A stretch of DNA of 51,296 nucleotides from positions 1 to 51,296 of the forward strand of contig CALXXQ010000023.1 of the NCBI GenBank assembly GCA_944392715.1, given 5' to 3'. Positions 28,658-40,460 of this stretch are shown here, one piece after another. The position numbers and the translations under genes were made by a program. Under the pieces are notes generated by a model. That model worked only from the letters and a program-made list of their open reading frames with translations. It ran no database searches and was not told the origin of the DNA. Within the stretch, counting starts at the first letter, position 1. Every line of letters begins with the position of its first letter. Source of the DNA: an uncultured Brachyspira sp. Its GTDB lineage: Bacteria > Spirochaetota > Brachyspiria > Brachyspirales > Brachyspiraceae.

Positions 28658-30495
28658 ATGAAAAAATTAAAAAGTTTAAAAGTAAAAATGCCCCTTATAA
28701 TTATCTCTATAGTTATTGTATTCATAATTATATTGATTGCAATAACTGATTTCAAAGCATCCGATACAATAAAAAATACAGCTTTTAGCGGATATCAAAA
28801 CACAGCTTCAGGATATGCATCTCTTATAGATACTTGGTTTGAATATCAATTAACTGTCGCAAATACTTATACTAAATCCAAAGAAATAAAAACATATTTA
28901 TCTGAAAGAACTGAAGAATCAAAAAATGAAGTTTTGAATTATATTAAAGATGTAAAAGCGCTAAATAGTTATTTTATCAATATAGGTTTATCTGATGTTA
29001 ATGGAAATGTATTATTAGATTCTGATGATCAAAATTTGATTGGAAAAAATATTCTTGATTTAAACCCAGATGTAAAAGCTAAAATTAATTCAAATGAAAA
29101 GAATCTTTTCGGACATGAGATTAGAATTTCTGAAATCACAGGCAGTTTTTCTTTAATACTATTAGAAAGAGTTTTTAATAATAATAATCAGCTTACAGGA
29201 TATATATATATATTCTATTGGATTGGGCTACATTAAATAAAAATCTTATAGAACCGCTAATAGTAGGTAAAACAGGAAATATGTTCTCTGTTGCAAGCGA
29301 TTTGATTGTCAAAGTGCATAGTAAAACTAGGACTATAAATGTAAAAGCACCAGATTTATTTGCTGAAGGATTCAAATCAGGAAAGACATATTTTTCATAT
29401 ATATGGGAAGGCGAAGAAAGATTTGCATATGTTGCCAGAATAAAAAATCAGCCTTGGATAGTAGGAATATCAATAACAACAAATGAAATTTTTCAAGGAA
29501 TAAAAACTCTTATGCTATTAATGATAATTACATCTTTGATAGCAATAGCTGTAATATCAATATCTATATTAATATTTATAAAATCTATAACAAAACCTTT
29601 AGATATACTTGTAAATACAGCTAAAGAAATAGCTGATGGAGATTTGAGAACAACTAAACAAAAAATACACCGTGAAGATGAGTTTGGAGAATTATCTAAT
29701 GCTTTCGTTGCTATGAGAAAAAACCTTGTAGAAACTATAAGAAAAGTGGAATTATCTGCAAAGAATATAGCAATTGCTGCAAAAGAATTATCAGATCAAA
29801 ATACGAATTTATCAAATAGAACCGAAAGTCAGGCAGAAACTTCTGCTTCTATGAGTGAAATAGCTTCTACAATAAGAGACTCAGCTGAAAGTTCTGTAGC
29901 AGGAAGTCAAATGATATTAGATTCAAGATCGTCTGTAGAAAAGGCTGGAAACATAATAGGAGAAACTACAGGAAATATAGAAGAAGTTCATGATGCCAGT
30001 GCAAAAATTAAGGATATTACAAAAATTATTGAAAGCATAGCATTTCAAACTAATATACTTGCTCTTAATGCTTCAGTAGAGGCTGCACGTGCTGGTGATC
30101 AGGGTAGAGGATTTGCAGTTGTAGCATCCGAAGTAAGAAATTTGGCTCAAACTACACAAACATCTGTAAAAAGCATTACAGATTTAATTGAAAATGTTTA
30201 TGAAAAAATAGATAAAGCTACAGGTACTGCAAGGGAATCTCAGCAAATATTTATAGATATACAAAATAAAATAGATGAGGCTTCAAAAATAATTGAAAAT
30301 ATAAGCAGGAATGCAGTTGAACAGCAAAATGGAATAGATCAGGTTAATACCGCCATTGCCGAAATGGATACTTCAACACAGCAAAATGCTGCTTTAGTAG
30401 AAGAAGCTACATCATCTGCTAAATTATTATTTTCGCAGTCAGAAGAACTTATGGAAGCAATACATTCATTTAAGCTTCCTGATATAAATAAATAA
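28658..30495 (+). pseudogene. Methyl-accepting chemotaxis protein, frameshifted at a TA repeat
   Basis: The N-terminal frame runs to 29236 and the rest is in another frame from about 29213 to 30495. Alignment with the paralogues shows 20 bases between the codons for Gly and DW where the others have 18. The excess equals one unit of the (TA)6 run at 29201-29212. Removing one unit restores [15 protein letters not shown]. Everything downstream (sensor end, helix 2, HAMP, signalling tip [20 protein letters not shown]) is intact. Four residues equivalent to SSIE are missing in the methylation region ([11 protein letters not shown]). The ATG at 28658 matches the paralogues; 28652 is an alternative. 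Confidence 0.85.
29200..29213. repeat. TA dinucleotide tract inside a chemoreceptor gene
   Basis: Seven AT units (six full TA units at 29201-29212) sit exactly at the frameshift of the third tandem chemoreceptor. Loss of one unit would restore the reading frame. Confidence 0.85.
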
Positions 30496-30576
30496 ATTGC
30501 TGATTTTTTTTACATATTTAGTATATTTTCAAACAATAATTTAATACATAATAATACTTAATTTTATAAGGAAAAT

Positions 30577-31946
30577 ATGATTATGAAAGAAATTAGAATA
30601 TTATCTTCAACAGCAATACTTGGATATGGATTTCCTGAGGAATCTTTTAATGAAGGTCTAAAATTAAAACCAAATGTTATAGCTGCTGATGCTGGTCCAT
30701 ATTATTTAGGTAAAGGAAAATCTTTTACTGATAGAAATGCAGTTAAAAGAGATTTGATATATATGATAAAAGCTGGTATGGAAAATAATGTGCCTGTTAT
30801 TATAGGTACAGCTGGAGGAAGCGGAGCTGATATTCATTTACAATGGAATGTGGAAATAATTGAAGAAATAATAAAAGAAAATAATTTAGATGTAAAAATT
30901 GCTGTAATACATTCGCAAATAGAAAAAGACTTTATAAAAAATAAACTTAAAAATAATAAAATATACCCATTAAAACCTGCCCCAGAGCTTACAGAGGAAG
31001 AAATCGATATGGCTACAAATATAGTAGCACAAATGGGGGTTGAACCTTATATAAAAGCATTAGAAAGTAAAGCTCAGATTATAATAGCTGGAAGATCTTA
31101 TGATCCCGCTGTATTTGCTGCTATTGCCATAAAGGAAGGATTTGATAAGGGACTTGCTATTCATTTAGGAAAAATATTGGAATGTGGTGCTATTGCTGCC
31201 GTTCCTGGAAGCGGAAGTGATTGCTTATTTGGAATATTGGGAGAAGATAATTTTAAGCTTAAAGCATTAAGTGATAAAAGAAAATGCACTACTTTATCTG
31301 TAGCAGCTCATACATTATATGAGAAAAGTAATCCTCTAAAATTACCAGGCCCTGGCGGAATATTAGATTTAAGCAATACTACTTTTGAACAATTTGATGA
31401 TGAAACTGTAATTGTAAAAGGAAGTAAATTTATACCTAGTGAAAAATATACTCTAAAACTTGAAGGTGCTAAAAAAGTAGGATATAGAACCATATCAATT
31501 GCGGCTTGTAAAGATCCTATTATGATAGAAAAAATTGATGATATTATAGTTGGGGTAAAGGAAAGAGTAAAAAATAACTTTGAAAGTTTTGGATTAAAAG
31601 AATTTTCTTAGACTTTAAATTATATGGTAAAAATGGTGTAATGGGAATGTTCAAAAATATATCAGAGGACCAATCTCCATCTGAACTTTGCATAATAATA
31701 GAAGCCGTAGCAAAGACTCAGGAAGAAAGCAATACTATATGTTCTTCTGCAAGATCTACCCTACTTCATTATGGTTATGAAGGAAGAAAATCAACTGCGG
31801 GTAATTTGGCATTTCCTTTTTCTCCTTCAGATTTCAGTGCTGGAGAAGTTTATGTATTTAATATTTATCATTTAATGGAGGTAGATGATCCTTTGGAATG
31901 TTTTACTATAGACATAAAAGATTATAAAAAAGGAGATTTATTATGA
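30577..31946 (+). pseudogene. AtuA-family (DUF1446) protein, one frameshift
   Basis: Codons 1-344 (30577-31611) give most of an acyclic-terpene-utilisation AtuA-like protein: VIIGTAGGSGADIHLQWNV, IIIAGRSYDPAVFAAIAI, LPGPGGILDLSNT. The sequence continues in another frame from about 31606 as LDFKLYGKNGVMGMFKN and then through a recognisable C-terminus to 31946 (SARSTLLHYGYEGRKSTAG). One base is missing near the TTTT at 31603-31606. AtuA proteins are linked to citronellol and leucine-like catabolism in some bacteria and are typically followed by DUF4387, as here. The last codons overlap the DUF4387 start in ATGA. The lesion may be real or a sequencing error. Confidence 0.8.
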
Positions 31947-32254
31947 GGCTTTTTGATATAGCTGATGTTATAAGAAGCAAAAATTCAGGCCCTTATGAAT
32001 TAACATTTGATATAATATTTAAAGATTTTGAAACTTTTAATAAAATAGTTAAGGCTAATATTATAAATAAATCAATGTTTTCTAAACTTTATTCTATTAA
32101 AGAAGAAGATATATTAGATATTGTTAATTTTGAACCTGCTAAAGCCATAAAAATAACTATCATAAGACCTATATGTTCTGGAGATTTAGGGGAAAGAGAT
32201 GTATATGGAGCACAGCAGCATTATCCTCTTTTAAATTTTGAATTTAATTTATGA
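31943..32254 (+). CDS. DUF4387 protein, AtuA partner
   Basis: A 103-residue protein matching the DUF4387 pattern: LFDIADVIRSKNSGPYELTF near the N-terminus and IRPICSGDLGERDVYGAQQH near the end. It is the usual small partner encoded after AtuA-family genes. Its ATG overlaps the AtuA stop (ATGA) and has AAAGGAG upstream, so translation is coupled to the upstream frame. It is intact although the upstream gene is frameshifted. Biochemical role unknown. Confidence 0.78.
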   Translation: MRLFDIADVIRSKNSGPYELTFDIIFKDFETFNKIVKANIINKSMFSKLYSIKEEDILDIVNFEPAKAIKITIIRPICSGDLGERDVYGAQQHYPLLNFEFNL

Positions 32255-32352
32255 TATTAAAAATTAACAATAATATATTATTTAAGTATTTTTTATTTAT
32301 AAAATTTGATATTTATATATTTTCGTATAAAATAGCATAAAAATTTTAATAA

Positions 32353-33480
<1,128 letters not shown>

Positions 33481-33552
33481 TAATCATTATAATCTTTACA
33501 TATTTTATAAAAATTGTATTATATTAATATAAATAATAAAGTGAGTTTACTT

Positions 33553-34374
33553 ATGGCTAGTAAATATGCTAAACAATTAGCTAAATATAATTCTATTTTA
33601 TCTAAGAATCCAAAAGATCCGCATACTATGTCAATTTTGGCTAGAATTGCTATTAAAGAAGGAAGAATCGATGATGCAGAAAATTATTATAATTCTATAT
33701 TATTAAATTCTCCTGATTATCCAGAAGCATTATATATGATAGGTTTCTTTAATATGAGAAAAAATAGATATAATGAAGCCGTAAAATACTTTAAAAAATT
33801 AATATCAAATGGTAAAGAAAATGCCTTCATATATGAATATTTATCTATAATGGATCCAAAAAATAGAAGAGAGTATTTAGAAAAGGCATTGGATATATCA
33901 AGAGACATAAAAATAAGGTCTAATGATTATAAAAGATGTTCTTATATTGCTTTTCAAACTTTTGCTTGGAAAGAATATGATATATCTTTAGAATATGCCA
34001 ATTTTGCATATGATGCTAAACCTACTAATGATATAATAAATTTACTAGGATGCCTATATCATTATAATAAGGATTATGATAAAGCTCTATCATTATTCCA
34101 TGAAGTTAATGCTAATTATGAAGGACAAAATTCATATATTTTATGTAATATATCTTCTTGTTATAGACATAAAAATAGTAATAAAATGGCTATAAGATAT
34201 TTAGAAAAAGCTTTGGAAGTTAATAATAATGATAAAGTAATATATTATAATATAGGTTCAATATATGCTTCTATAGGAAATAGAAAATTAGCCGCTGAAA
34301 ACTTTGAAGAAGCTCTAAAAATAGATAATAATTATGAAGAAGCCAAAAAGGCATTAGAAGAAATTAAAGACTAA
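33553..34374 (+). CDS. Tetratricopeptide-repeat protein
   Basis: A 273-residue cytoplasmic-looking protein from the ATG at 33553 (GTGAG upstream; a TTG at 33514 is less likely). TPR units run over most of its length, clearest in YNSILSKNPKDPHTMSILAR, NSPDYPEALYMIGFFNMRKN and VIYYNIGSIYASIGNRKLAA. It probably acts as a protein scaffold. No signal peptide. It lies between tgt and a DUF5312-like gene on the same strand. Confidence 0.75.
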   Translation: MASKYAKQLAKYNSILSKNPKDPHTMSILARIAIKEGRIDDAENYYNSILLNSPDYPEALYMIGFFNMRKNRYNEAVKYFKKLISNGKENAFIYEYLSIMDPKNRREYLEKALDISRDIKIRSNDYKRCSYIAFQTFAWKEYDISLEYANFAYDAKPTNDIINLLGCLYHYNKDYDKALSLFHEVNANYEGQNSYILCNISSCYRHKNSNKMAIRYLEKALEVNNNDKVIYYNIGSIYASIGNRKLAAENFEEALKIDNNYEEAKKALEEIKD

Positions 34375-34476
34375 TATTTTTGTAATAAAAATGAATAAAA
34401 AAACTTTAAATATTGTTTAATATAGTATATAATATGTTAACCGATGTTCATAAAATATAGGTGGGGTATTGCAACT

Positions 34477-35994
34477 GTGAATTTTTTTGATTATATTAAA
34501 TACAATTTGTTTAACATAAGAACTCCCGAATTAGTAGAAAAAATGCGTATGGAGGAGTATTCCGATAGAATCTCCAAACAGAAATATAATTTTGTAGATT
34601 TAAAAACTAAATCTATAACAACTACTTGTGCAAAATTTATATTTGAAATGTACAAAGTAATAGGACCTTTGCTTAATCCTTTAAAAGAAGAATTTATAAT
34701 AAAAGATGGAAAACAATTTTCATATTATTTAATAGAAGTTTCTTTTAATGATGAAATAAAAGAATTATATTCTACTTTAAATAGAGATTATATGATGTCA
34801 AAAATACAGGAAGGAAAAAATCCTAATGCTGTATTTAATGAAGTTAAAAATAATTTCGTAAAGTTTAAAAAATTTATAAGCGGAGAAAGCGGAAAAGAAA
34901 TAAATTTAACTTTTAATTTGCTTAAAGATTTTGCACAATTATCTAATTTCGATTTTTTTCTTTTTTTAAGAGCATTCTGCCCTTCATTTGTAGACGGAGC
35001 ATACAATTCTAATCCGCAATTTAAACCAAGTTCTAATATGCAAATAGTTGATGACCTTGTAAAGTTAGATTATGCTGTTAGTTCAATTGTTATAAGAAAG
35101 GAATTATTATCTGCTTTAAATATTTTTCAGCAGTATTTAGGTATGCCTGCTATGCCTGAAAAGAATATTAAATCATTTTTAGCTAGAGTAAAATACCTTC
35201 AAACTCCGAATGTAATGCATGATATTATAGTTTATCTTCTTAAAGATTTTACATATAAATGCACTATAAATCCGTCAAATGTTAATATATTTGTAAACTA
35301 TATAACAGATTTCACAAATAATCTTAAGAAAGATATGGACAGCATAGTTGCTGAAATAAAAAGCAGCAAAATCGCTGGTATGAGAAATAAGATGTTCAAT
35401 GGAGTAGAAATACTCAAGATGGCAAATGTAAATGAAGAGAAAAATGAGCAGTTAGAAAAATTTGACTGCCCTATATTTACATGCGTAGAACCGCTTCAAT
35501 ATATAAAAACATTCATTATAGAAATTTTTGATATAAATTATAAAGATCCGCTTAATGATATGTTTTTAGGAGCTGAATTTGTAAGTAAAGATAGAAACTC
35601 TCAAGGTTTAGATGCATTTTATATTTTAAATGATGTAAGAGAAGGAATACAAAAGTTTGATTCTATTCTAAGTCCTGAATCAGAAAACTTTAAACGTTTA
35701 AAAACTTGGATTATATCTAAAAATAAAGCAAATGCAAATAAAGATTTAATAGAATCAATGGTTAATAAAATCGATTCTGAAGGAAATAAAATTATTCTAA
35801 GTGTTTATAATTCTGTAATAGATTTAACTACTATAGTAAAAAATATTTTTGAAGACTGCAAAAATAATACTAAATTAGAAATTAGTAATGCAAATAAAGT
35901 TCGATATTTACAGAAATTCAATCTTGAAATAGCTAGAAATATGCTTGATGATTTTGATAATTTTATTGCCCTTATGAAAAATTTCGTAAGATAA
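34477..35994 (+). CDS. DUF5312-like spirochaete protein
   Basis: A 505-residue soluble, mostly helical protein. I choose GTG at 34477 because AGGTGGGG lies 10 bases upstream, while the in-frame ATG at 34444 has no ribosome-binding site. The translation then begins NFFDYIKYNLFNIRTPELVE. It contains DFFLFLRAFCPSFVDGAYNS and ends LEIARNMLDDFDNFIALMKN. The overall pattern resembles the spirochaete family DUF5312, but that match is from memory and moderate. No catalytic motif, signal peptide or membrane segment is evident. It is followed closely by the flippase-like gene. Confidence 0.6.
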   Translation: MNFFDYIKYNLFNIRTPELVEKMRMEEYSDRISKQKYNFVDLKTKSITTTCAKFIFEMYKVIGPLLNPLKEEFIIKDGKQFSYYLIEVSFNDEIKELYSTLNRDYMMSKIQEGKNPNAVFNEVKNNFVKFKKFISGESGKEINLTFNLLKDFAQLSNFDFFLFLRAFCPSFVDGAYNSNPQFKPSSNMQIVDDLVKLDYAVSSIVIRKELLSALNIFQQYLGMPAMPEKNIKSFLARVKYLQTPNVMHDIIVYLLKDFTYKCTINPSNVNIFVNYITDFTNNLKKDMDSIVAEIKSSKIAGMRNKMFNGVEILKMANVNEEKNEQLEKFDCPIFTCVEPLQYIKTFIIEIFDINYKDPLNDMFLGAEFVSKDRNSQGLDAFYILNDVREGIQKFDSILSPESENFKRLKTWIISKNKANANKDLIESMVNKIDSEGNKIILSVYNSVIDLTTIVKNIFEDCKNNTKLEISNANKVRYLQKFNLEIARNMLDDFDNFIALMKNFVR

Positions 35995-36020
35995 ATGTTT
36001 TTTAATTAGGAAAATTATTA

Positions 36021-37052
36021 ATGAATAAAAATCATAAAACTATTATACAGGTAATAATAGGAATAGTTATAAGCATAATTTGTTTATATTTTGCTTTTAG
36101 AGGAATCAATATAAAAGAATCCTTGGAAATAGTAAAAAATATTAATATTCCATATTTTATAATTTCTTTAATATTAAGTGTATTAATCATAGCTTTGAGA
36201 GGATTGAGATGGGAATGCTTTATTCCTCTAAAAAAGCCCATAAAAAAAAGAACAGTAGTTATGGCAACCTATATAGGATATATGGCTAATAATATACTTC
36301 CTGCTAAACTTGGAGAGGTAGCAAGGGCTTATATATTAGGTATTAAAGAAAATGTTAGTAAGTCTGCTTTAATAGCTTCTGTAGTTACTGAAAGACTTTT
36401 CGATGTTATAACAGGAGGTATTATATTAACTATATCTGTCATATTTATACCTAATCTACCTCAAACTGTTACTTATGCGGCTATTGCTTTATTTATTTTA
36501 TCTATAGTAGGTTTTTTAGTATTGATGTTCTTAGTTTGGCAGAGAGAATTTGCTCATAAAGTTTTTCACAAAGTTTTTGGAATATTACCTAAAAATATTG
36601 GAGAGAAGTTAATAGAGTTTTCATGCAATTTTATAGATGGAATAGGATTTAAAAATGATCCTAAACATATATTTCTAATATTTTTCTATACTTTTCTATA
36701 CCTCATAGGACAGATAGTTACAATAACATGTTTATTAACAGCATTTAATATAAAAGCTACTCCTATAATAGCATTATTTATGTTTGCTATAGGAGGATTT
36801 GGTTTTGCTGTACCTTCTGCACCTTCAGGAATAGGACCTTTTGAATGGGCTATTATATTCGGACTATCTCTTATAGGCGTAGAAAAAACTATAGCAGCTC
36901 CTTATGCTCTTGTATATCATATGATGGGAATAGTTCCTATAGTAATAATAGGATTTATATTCCTATTTATGCTTGGTATAGATCTAAAAACTGCTACTAA
37001 AACAGATAATAATGAAAATAATGAAGGGCAAACAGAGGAAAAAATATCATAA
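36021..37052 (+). CDS. YbhN/UPF0104-type membrane protein (lysylphosphatidylglycerol synthase TM-like, flippase-like)
   Basis: A 343-residue polytopic membrane protein with about eight hydrophobic segments. Family signatures include LRGLRWECFIP, YIGYMANNILPAKLGEVARA, ALIASVVTERLFDV and FGFAVPSAPSGIGPFEWAI. It matches the integral-membrane half of MprF/AglD-type proteins, proposed to flip or transport lipids; the catalytic synthase half is absent. It lies at the end of the tgt-TPR-DUF5312 run, and its 3' end overlaps the convergent rsmG by 6 bp. The substrate is unknown. Confidence 0.8.
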   Translation: MNKNHKTIIQVIIGIVISIICLYFAFRGINIKESLEIVKNINIPYFIISLILSVLIIALRGLRWECFIPLKKPIKKRTVVMATYIGYMANNILPAKLGEVARAYILGIKENVSKSALIASVVTERLFDVITGGIILTISVIFIPNLPQTVTYAAIALFILSIVGFLVLMFLVWQREFAHKVFHKVFGILPKNIGEKLIEFSCNFIDGIGFKNDPKHIFLIFFYTFLYLIGQIVTITCLLTAFNIKATPIIALFMFAIGGFGFAVPSAPSGIGPFEWAIIFGLSLIGVEKTIAAPYALVYHMMGIVPIVIIGFIFLFMLGIDLKTATKTDNNENNEGQTEEKIS

Positions 37053-37652
37053 ATTAGAAGATATTATAACTATATGACGTTCTTTATCTTCTGATGATAA
37101 TTTTTTTATTTCTATATTGTATTTATTCTTTTGAATATTTGCATCTTTAAGTTCTTCTTCTATTTTTTCCATTTTTCCTTTATAGGCTACAAGTTTAGAA
37201 TTTTTATTTTTTAGTTTATTAAATATTTTTAAAAGAGTAGATATATCAGAAAAAGCTCTTGAAGTAATAATATTATACTTTTCTTTTATCTCATAAGCAT
37301 TAATACATCTTACTTCTATATTATTTAATTCCAATTTATCCTTAGCCAATTTTAGAAAATCAGCCTTTTTATTTTTGGATTCGCATAATGTAAACTTTTT
37401 ATTATCATAAACAATAGCAAGAGGTATAGAAGGAAGACCTGCACCTGAGCCTATATCTATTATATTATCATAATCTGCAAATATTTCCAAAGCAAGAAGA
37501 CTATCAACTATATGATCATAAAAAAAATCTTCAATAGTTTTTGCCCCTGTAATATTAATATTCTTATTATAATCCATTACCAAAGAGGCATATTGAATAA
37601 GTTTTTCTCTTTTACTATCATCAATATTTTTTAATACTAAATCCTTATACAT
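37047..37652 (-). CDS. rsmG: 16S rRNA (guanine-527-N7) methyltransferase
   Basis: A 201-residue SAM-dependent methyltransferase. NKNINITGAKTIEDFFYDHIVDSL precedes motif I NIIDIGSGAGLPSIPLAI, then FTLCESKNKKADFLK and ITSRAFSDISTL, all typical of RsmG (GidB). It modifies helix 530 loop of 16S rRNA. The start at 37652 begins one base after the upstream gene's stop and gives family-like length; two upstream ATG/TTG-type starts would overlap that gene. rsmG often sits in the gid operon near the origin, but not here. Confidence 0.92.
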   Translation of the reverse strand: MYKDLVLKNIDDSKREKLIQYASLVMDYNKNINITGAKTIEDFFYDHIVDSLLALEIFADYDNIIDIGSGAGLPSIPLAIVYDNKKFTLCESKNKKADFLKLAKDKLELNNIEVRCINAYEIKEKYNIITSRAFSDISTLLKIFNKLKNKNSKLVAYKGKMEKIEEELKDANIQKNKYNIEIKKLSSEDKERHIVIISSNL

Positions 37653-37653
37653 A

Positions 37654-38370
37654 TTACCAGCCAAGCTTTTTAGCATCCTGTTTAGCCTTATCTCCAGCTG
37701 ATACATTTGTAATATTATAACGAAGTTCTCTTTTATCTGTTTTACTCTTCATTATAAACTCTTTAGGATAAGGTACATTATTAACTGTTGTATATGAACC
37801 TAATTCTATATTAACAACATTATCCATAAATGCAGTGGAAAAAGTTCTTACTCTATATGTACTTGCTGAAAAAACTATAGTATCTACCCTATCATTATAT
37901 CCTATTTTTAATGTATGCCAATTCTTTCCTAATGTAATATTGCTGCTTACTATCTTCTTAGATAAATCTATAAATTTATAATCTAATATATCAGCATAAA
38001 CTTTTGGAAAACGCATGATAGGAGCTTCCAAAGCAAACTCATCAAAATTTCTTTTTATAGGTTCTTCAAGTTCAGGAAGTTCTAATATCAAACTATTATT
38101 ATTAACATTAGCATCCATTATCATACTTCCTAAAAGCCCATCAACAACATTCATATATTTATTATTGCTGTTTTTATAATAGTTTACAAGCATAGGAACC
38201 TGATCCAAATCATCTCCGCTGTAAAAAGCTCCGCCTGATGAATATATGGAACTAAAAGGAGATTTTGAAAATCTATTAAAGGCTTCTTGCATAACTTCTT
38301 TTTCATTTTGTGCAAATACCAATTGAGAAATCAATATAAATATAATAAATAAAAATATATTTTTTTTCAT
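37654..38370 (-). CDS. Exported LolA-like outer-membrane lipoprotein carrier candidate
   Basis: A 238-residue protein with signal peptide MKKNIFLFIIFILISQLVFA. The mature part is beta-rich with short strands (LILELPELEEP, HTLKIGYNDRVDTIVFSAST, ELRYNITNVSAGD), compatible with the half-barrel fold of the LolA/LolB superfamily. No diagnostic motif confirms it, so this is a tentative fold-level call. It lies 54 bp after a large TPR protein gene and one base before rsmG on the same strand. Confidence 0.5.
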   Translation of the reverse strand: MKKNIFLFIIFILISQLVFAQNEKEVMQEAFNRFSKSPFSSIYSSGGAFYSGDDLDQVPMLVNYYKNSNNKYMNVVDGLLGSMIMDANVNNNSLILELPELEEPIKRNFDEFALEAPIMRFPKVYADILDYKFIDLSKKIVSSNITLGKNWHTLKIGYNDRVDTIVFSASTYRVRTFSTAFMDNVVNIELGSYTTVNNVPYPKEFIMKSKTDKRELRYNITNVSAGDKAKQDAKKLGW

Positions 38371-38424
38371 AATTATTAATAAACCTCTTTAAATAATTAA
38401 GTAAGTATAGATTATAAAACCTAT

Positions 38425-40362
38425 TTATTGATTTACTGTTAAACTTTCTATTCTCTCTTTTATTCTATTTTCATCATAATCAAATTCTTTTTTATAAGAA
38501 GATATTGATTTTCTATAATATTTAAGAGCATTTTTATGATCATTTTTAGCATAATATGCATCAGCAATATGAGCATATATTTCAGCCTTAGAACCTTCAT
38601 CTACATATAAAACAGCTTTTAATAAAGTCTTTAAAGCATTATCATAATCTCCCTTTCTATAATAAGCAAATCCAAGAGTATCTATATAATGAGGAGACTC
38701 AGGAGATAATTTAACAGCATATTTAGAAAGTTCTATTGCTTTATCTAAATCCTCACCCAATGATGCTAATGCCCAAGATAAGCTATTTATATTTTCAGCA
38801 GAGTTTGTATCTTGGGAATATTTATAATTAGCATATAATAATGCTGAGTTTGTGTTATCCAATGATAATGCTGTTACATAAGGAATATTTATTCTATAAT
38901 CATTAGTATTAGACTTATTATTGCTGAAATATTCAAAATCTTCGCTTAAATATTTATTAGCATTTTCATTATCATTATTAAGTAATGATACATAAGCTTT
39001 CAAATAGCTGTAAGAGTATTTTTCTTTTTCATATTTTTCAATAGCACTTATAGCAAGTTCGCTTTCTCCTATATCGCTTGCTGTTAATACTAGAGATACT
39101 AATTCATTTTCTTTTATATTCTTATTATCTAAAGCTAAATATTTATTAAGCATCTCTTTTGAAGCTTGGAAATTATCTTGATTTTTAAACTCTAAAGCAG
39201 CCTGCAAATATAAATTATTAAACTTTCCAGTATTATCATAGCTTATTAAATTATCTATATGTTTAGGCAAAGCATCCATATTTTTAATCATAAAATAAAA
39301 TGATATAATATCCATTTCAGAACTTATTTTATTTTCATCGCTTCCTACTTTTGAAATCATTTTATAATATGCTTGTATAATATCTAAATCTATTTCTTTT
39401 CTATCTAAATCAGTTTCTATAATATTAAGTGCATTGCTGTATCCTGAAGTTTCTGCTTCAACAATAATAGGCAATATTTTAGGAGTATTAGGATCTGAAA
39501 TATCTATTGTTTCAAATAATTTGCTGTCATATTTATCTGACATAAAGCTTAAATATGCACTTAAAAATAAAGCATCATTTATAGTAATACTATTAGAATA
39601 AGCCTCATCATATCTTTCTAAGGCCTGATAGCTCTTTACTATACCATAAGAAGCACTATACTTATCAGCAGGAGATAATTCTACATTTGTAAGTTTATTT
39701 AATCTATTAATAGCATTAGAAAATCTGCTTAAATAAAATTCACTCATACCATAATAAAAATTATAATAATTAAGATAATTATTATTGTTATTAGACTTTT
39801 TAGTTTCATCTACTTTAGAAAAATAATATATAGCCTTTTCAAGTTCTCTTTTTTCATAGTATGTAAAACCTAATAATATTAAAACATCATTATTGGAGTT
39901 ATCTATTTCATATGCGTATTCTAAATAATATCTAGCCTTATCAGTATTATTCATAATAAATATATTTCTTTCAGCAGCTTTAAGAAGTATATCAATATCT
40001 TCAGGACTGTCAAAAACTAATTTATCATAAATTTTTGAGCTTTCATAATATTCGCCCAAAGCTTCATGGGTTTCTGCCAATGTTATATATATCTCTTTAT
40101 TTTGAATATATTTTAATACTTCCTCAAGTATTATCTTAGCACTTTCTAAATCTTTTATAGTTTGTTCATTTGGAGTTTTATTTGCTAATGCTCTCTCTTT
40201 ATAATATAAAGCTAAACTATATGCCGCTTTTGCTTCTTCATTTCTTATATATCTTGAACCTTTATATACATCTTCCTCTTCTTTATTAGTAGTTTGAGAA
40301 AATAAATTAAACATACTAATAATAAAAATTATTAAAATAATACAGAACTTTCTAATCAACAT
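38425..40362 (-). CDS. Large exported tetratricopeptide-repeat protein
   Basis: A 645-residue protein with a signal peptide (KFCIILIIFIISMFNLFSQ). TPR repeats are visible at the N-terminal end (about 65-210, for example LLGFTYYEKRELEKAIYYFS) and at the C-terminal end (about 530-625, for example IDTLGFAYYRKGDYDNALKT), with a more diverged helical middle. It is predicted to be periplasmic and to scaffold envelope assembly; pairing with the LolA-like gene 54 bp downstream is suggestive only. The squalene-synthase-family gene is 98 bp upstream on the same strand. Confidence 0.75.
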   Translation of the reverse strand: MLIRKFCIILIIFIISMFNLFSQTTNKEEEDVYKGSRYIRNEEAKAAYSLALYYKERALANKTPNEQTIKDLESAKIILEEVLKYIQNKEIYITLAETHEALGEYYESSKIYDKLVFDSPEDIDILLKAAERNIFIMNNTDKARYYLEYAYEIDNSNNDVLILLGFTYYEKRELEKAIYYFSKVDETKKSNNNNNYLNYYNFYYGMSEFYLSRFSNAINRLNKLTNVELSPADKYSASYGIVKSYQALERYDEAYSNSITINDALFLSAYLSFMSDKYDSKLFETIDISDPNTPKILPIIVEAETSGYSNALNIIETDLDRKEIDLDIIQAYYKMISKVGSDENKISSEMDIISFYFMIKNMDALPKHIDNLISYDNTGKFNNLYLQAALEFKNQDNFQASKEMLNKYLALDNKNIKENELVSLVLTASDIGESELAISAIEKYEKEKYSYSYLKAYVSLLNNDNENANKYLSEDFEYFSNNKSNTNDYRINIPYVTALSLDNTNSALLYANYKYSQDTNSAENINSLSWALASLGEDLDKAIELSKYAVKLSPESPHYIDTLGFAYYRKGDYDNALKTLLKAVLYVDEGSKAEIYAHIADAYYAKNDHKNALKYYRKSISSYKKEFDYDENRIKERIESLTVNQ

Positions 40363-40460
40363 AATTATTATAACTCCATAAATTAAAGTTTACATAATTT
40401 TAATATATGTTTGCATTTATATCAATCAAAAAATAAGACTTTTAAAAAAGAAATTTAGAA

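Noticed and set aside
34440..34476. ATG at 34444 as start of the DUF5312-like gene
   Set aside because: It lacks a ribosome-binding site, while AGGTGGGG inside this stretch is ideally placed for the GTG at 34477.
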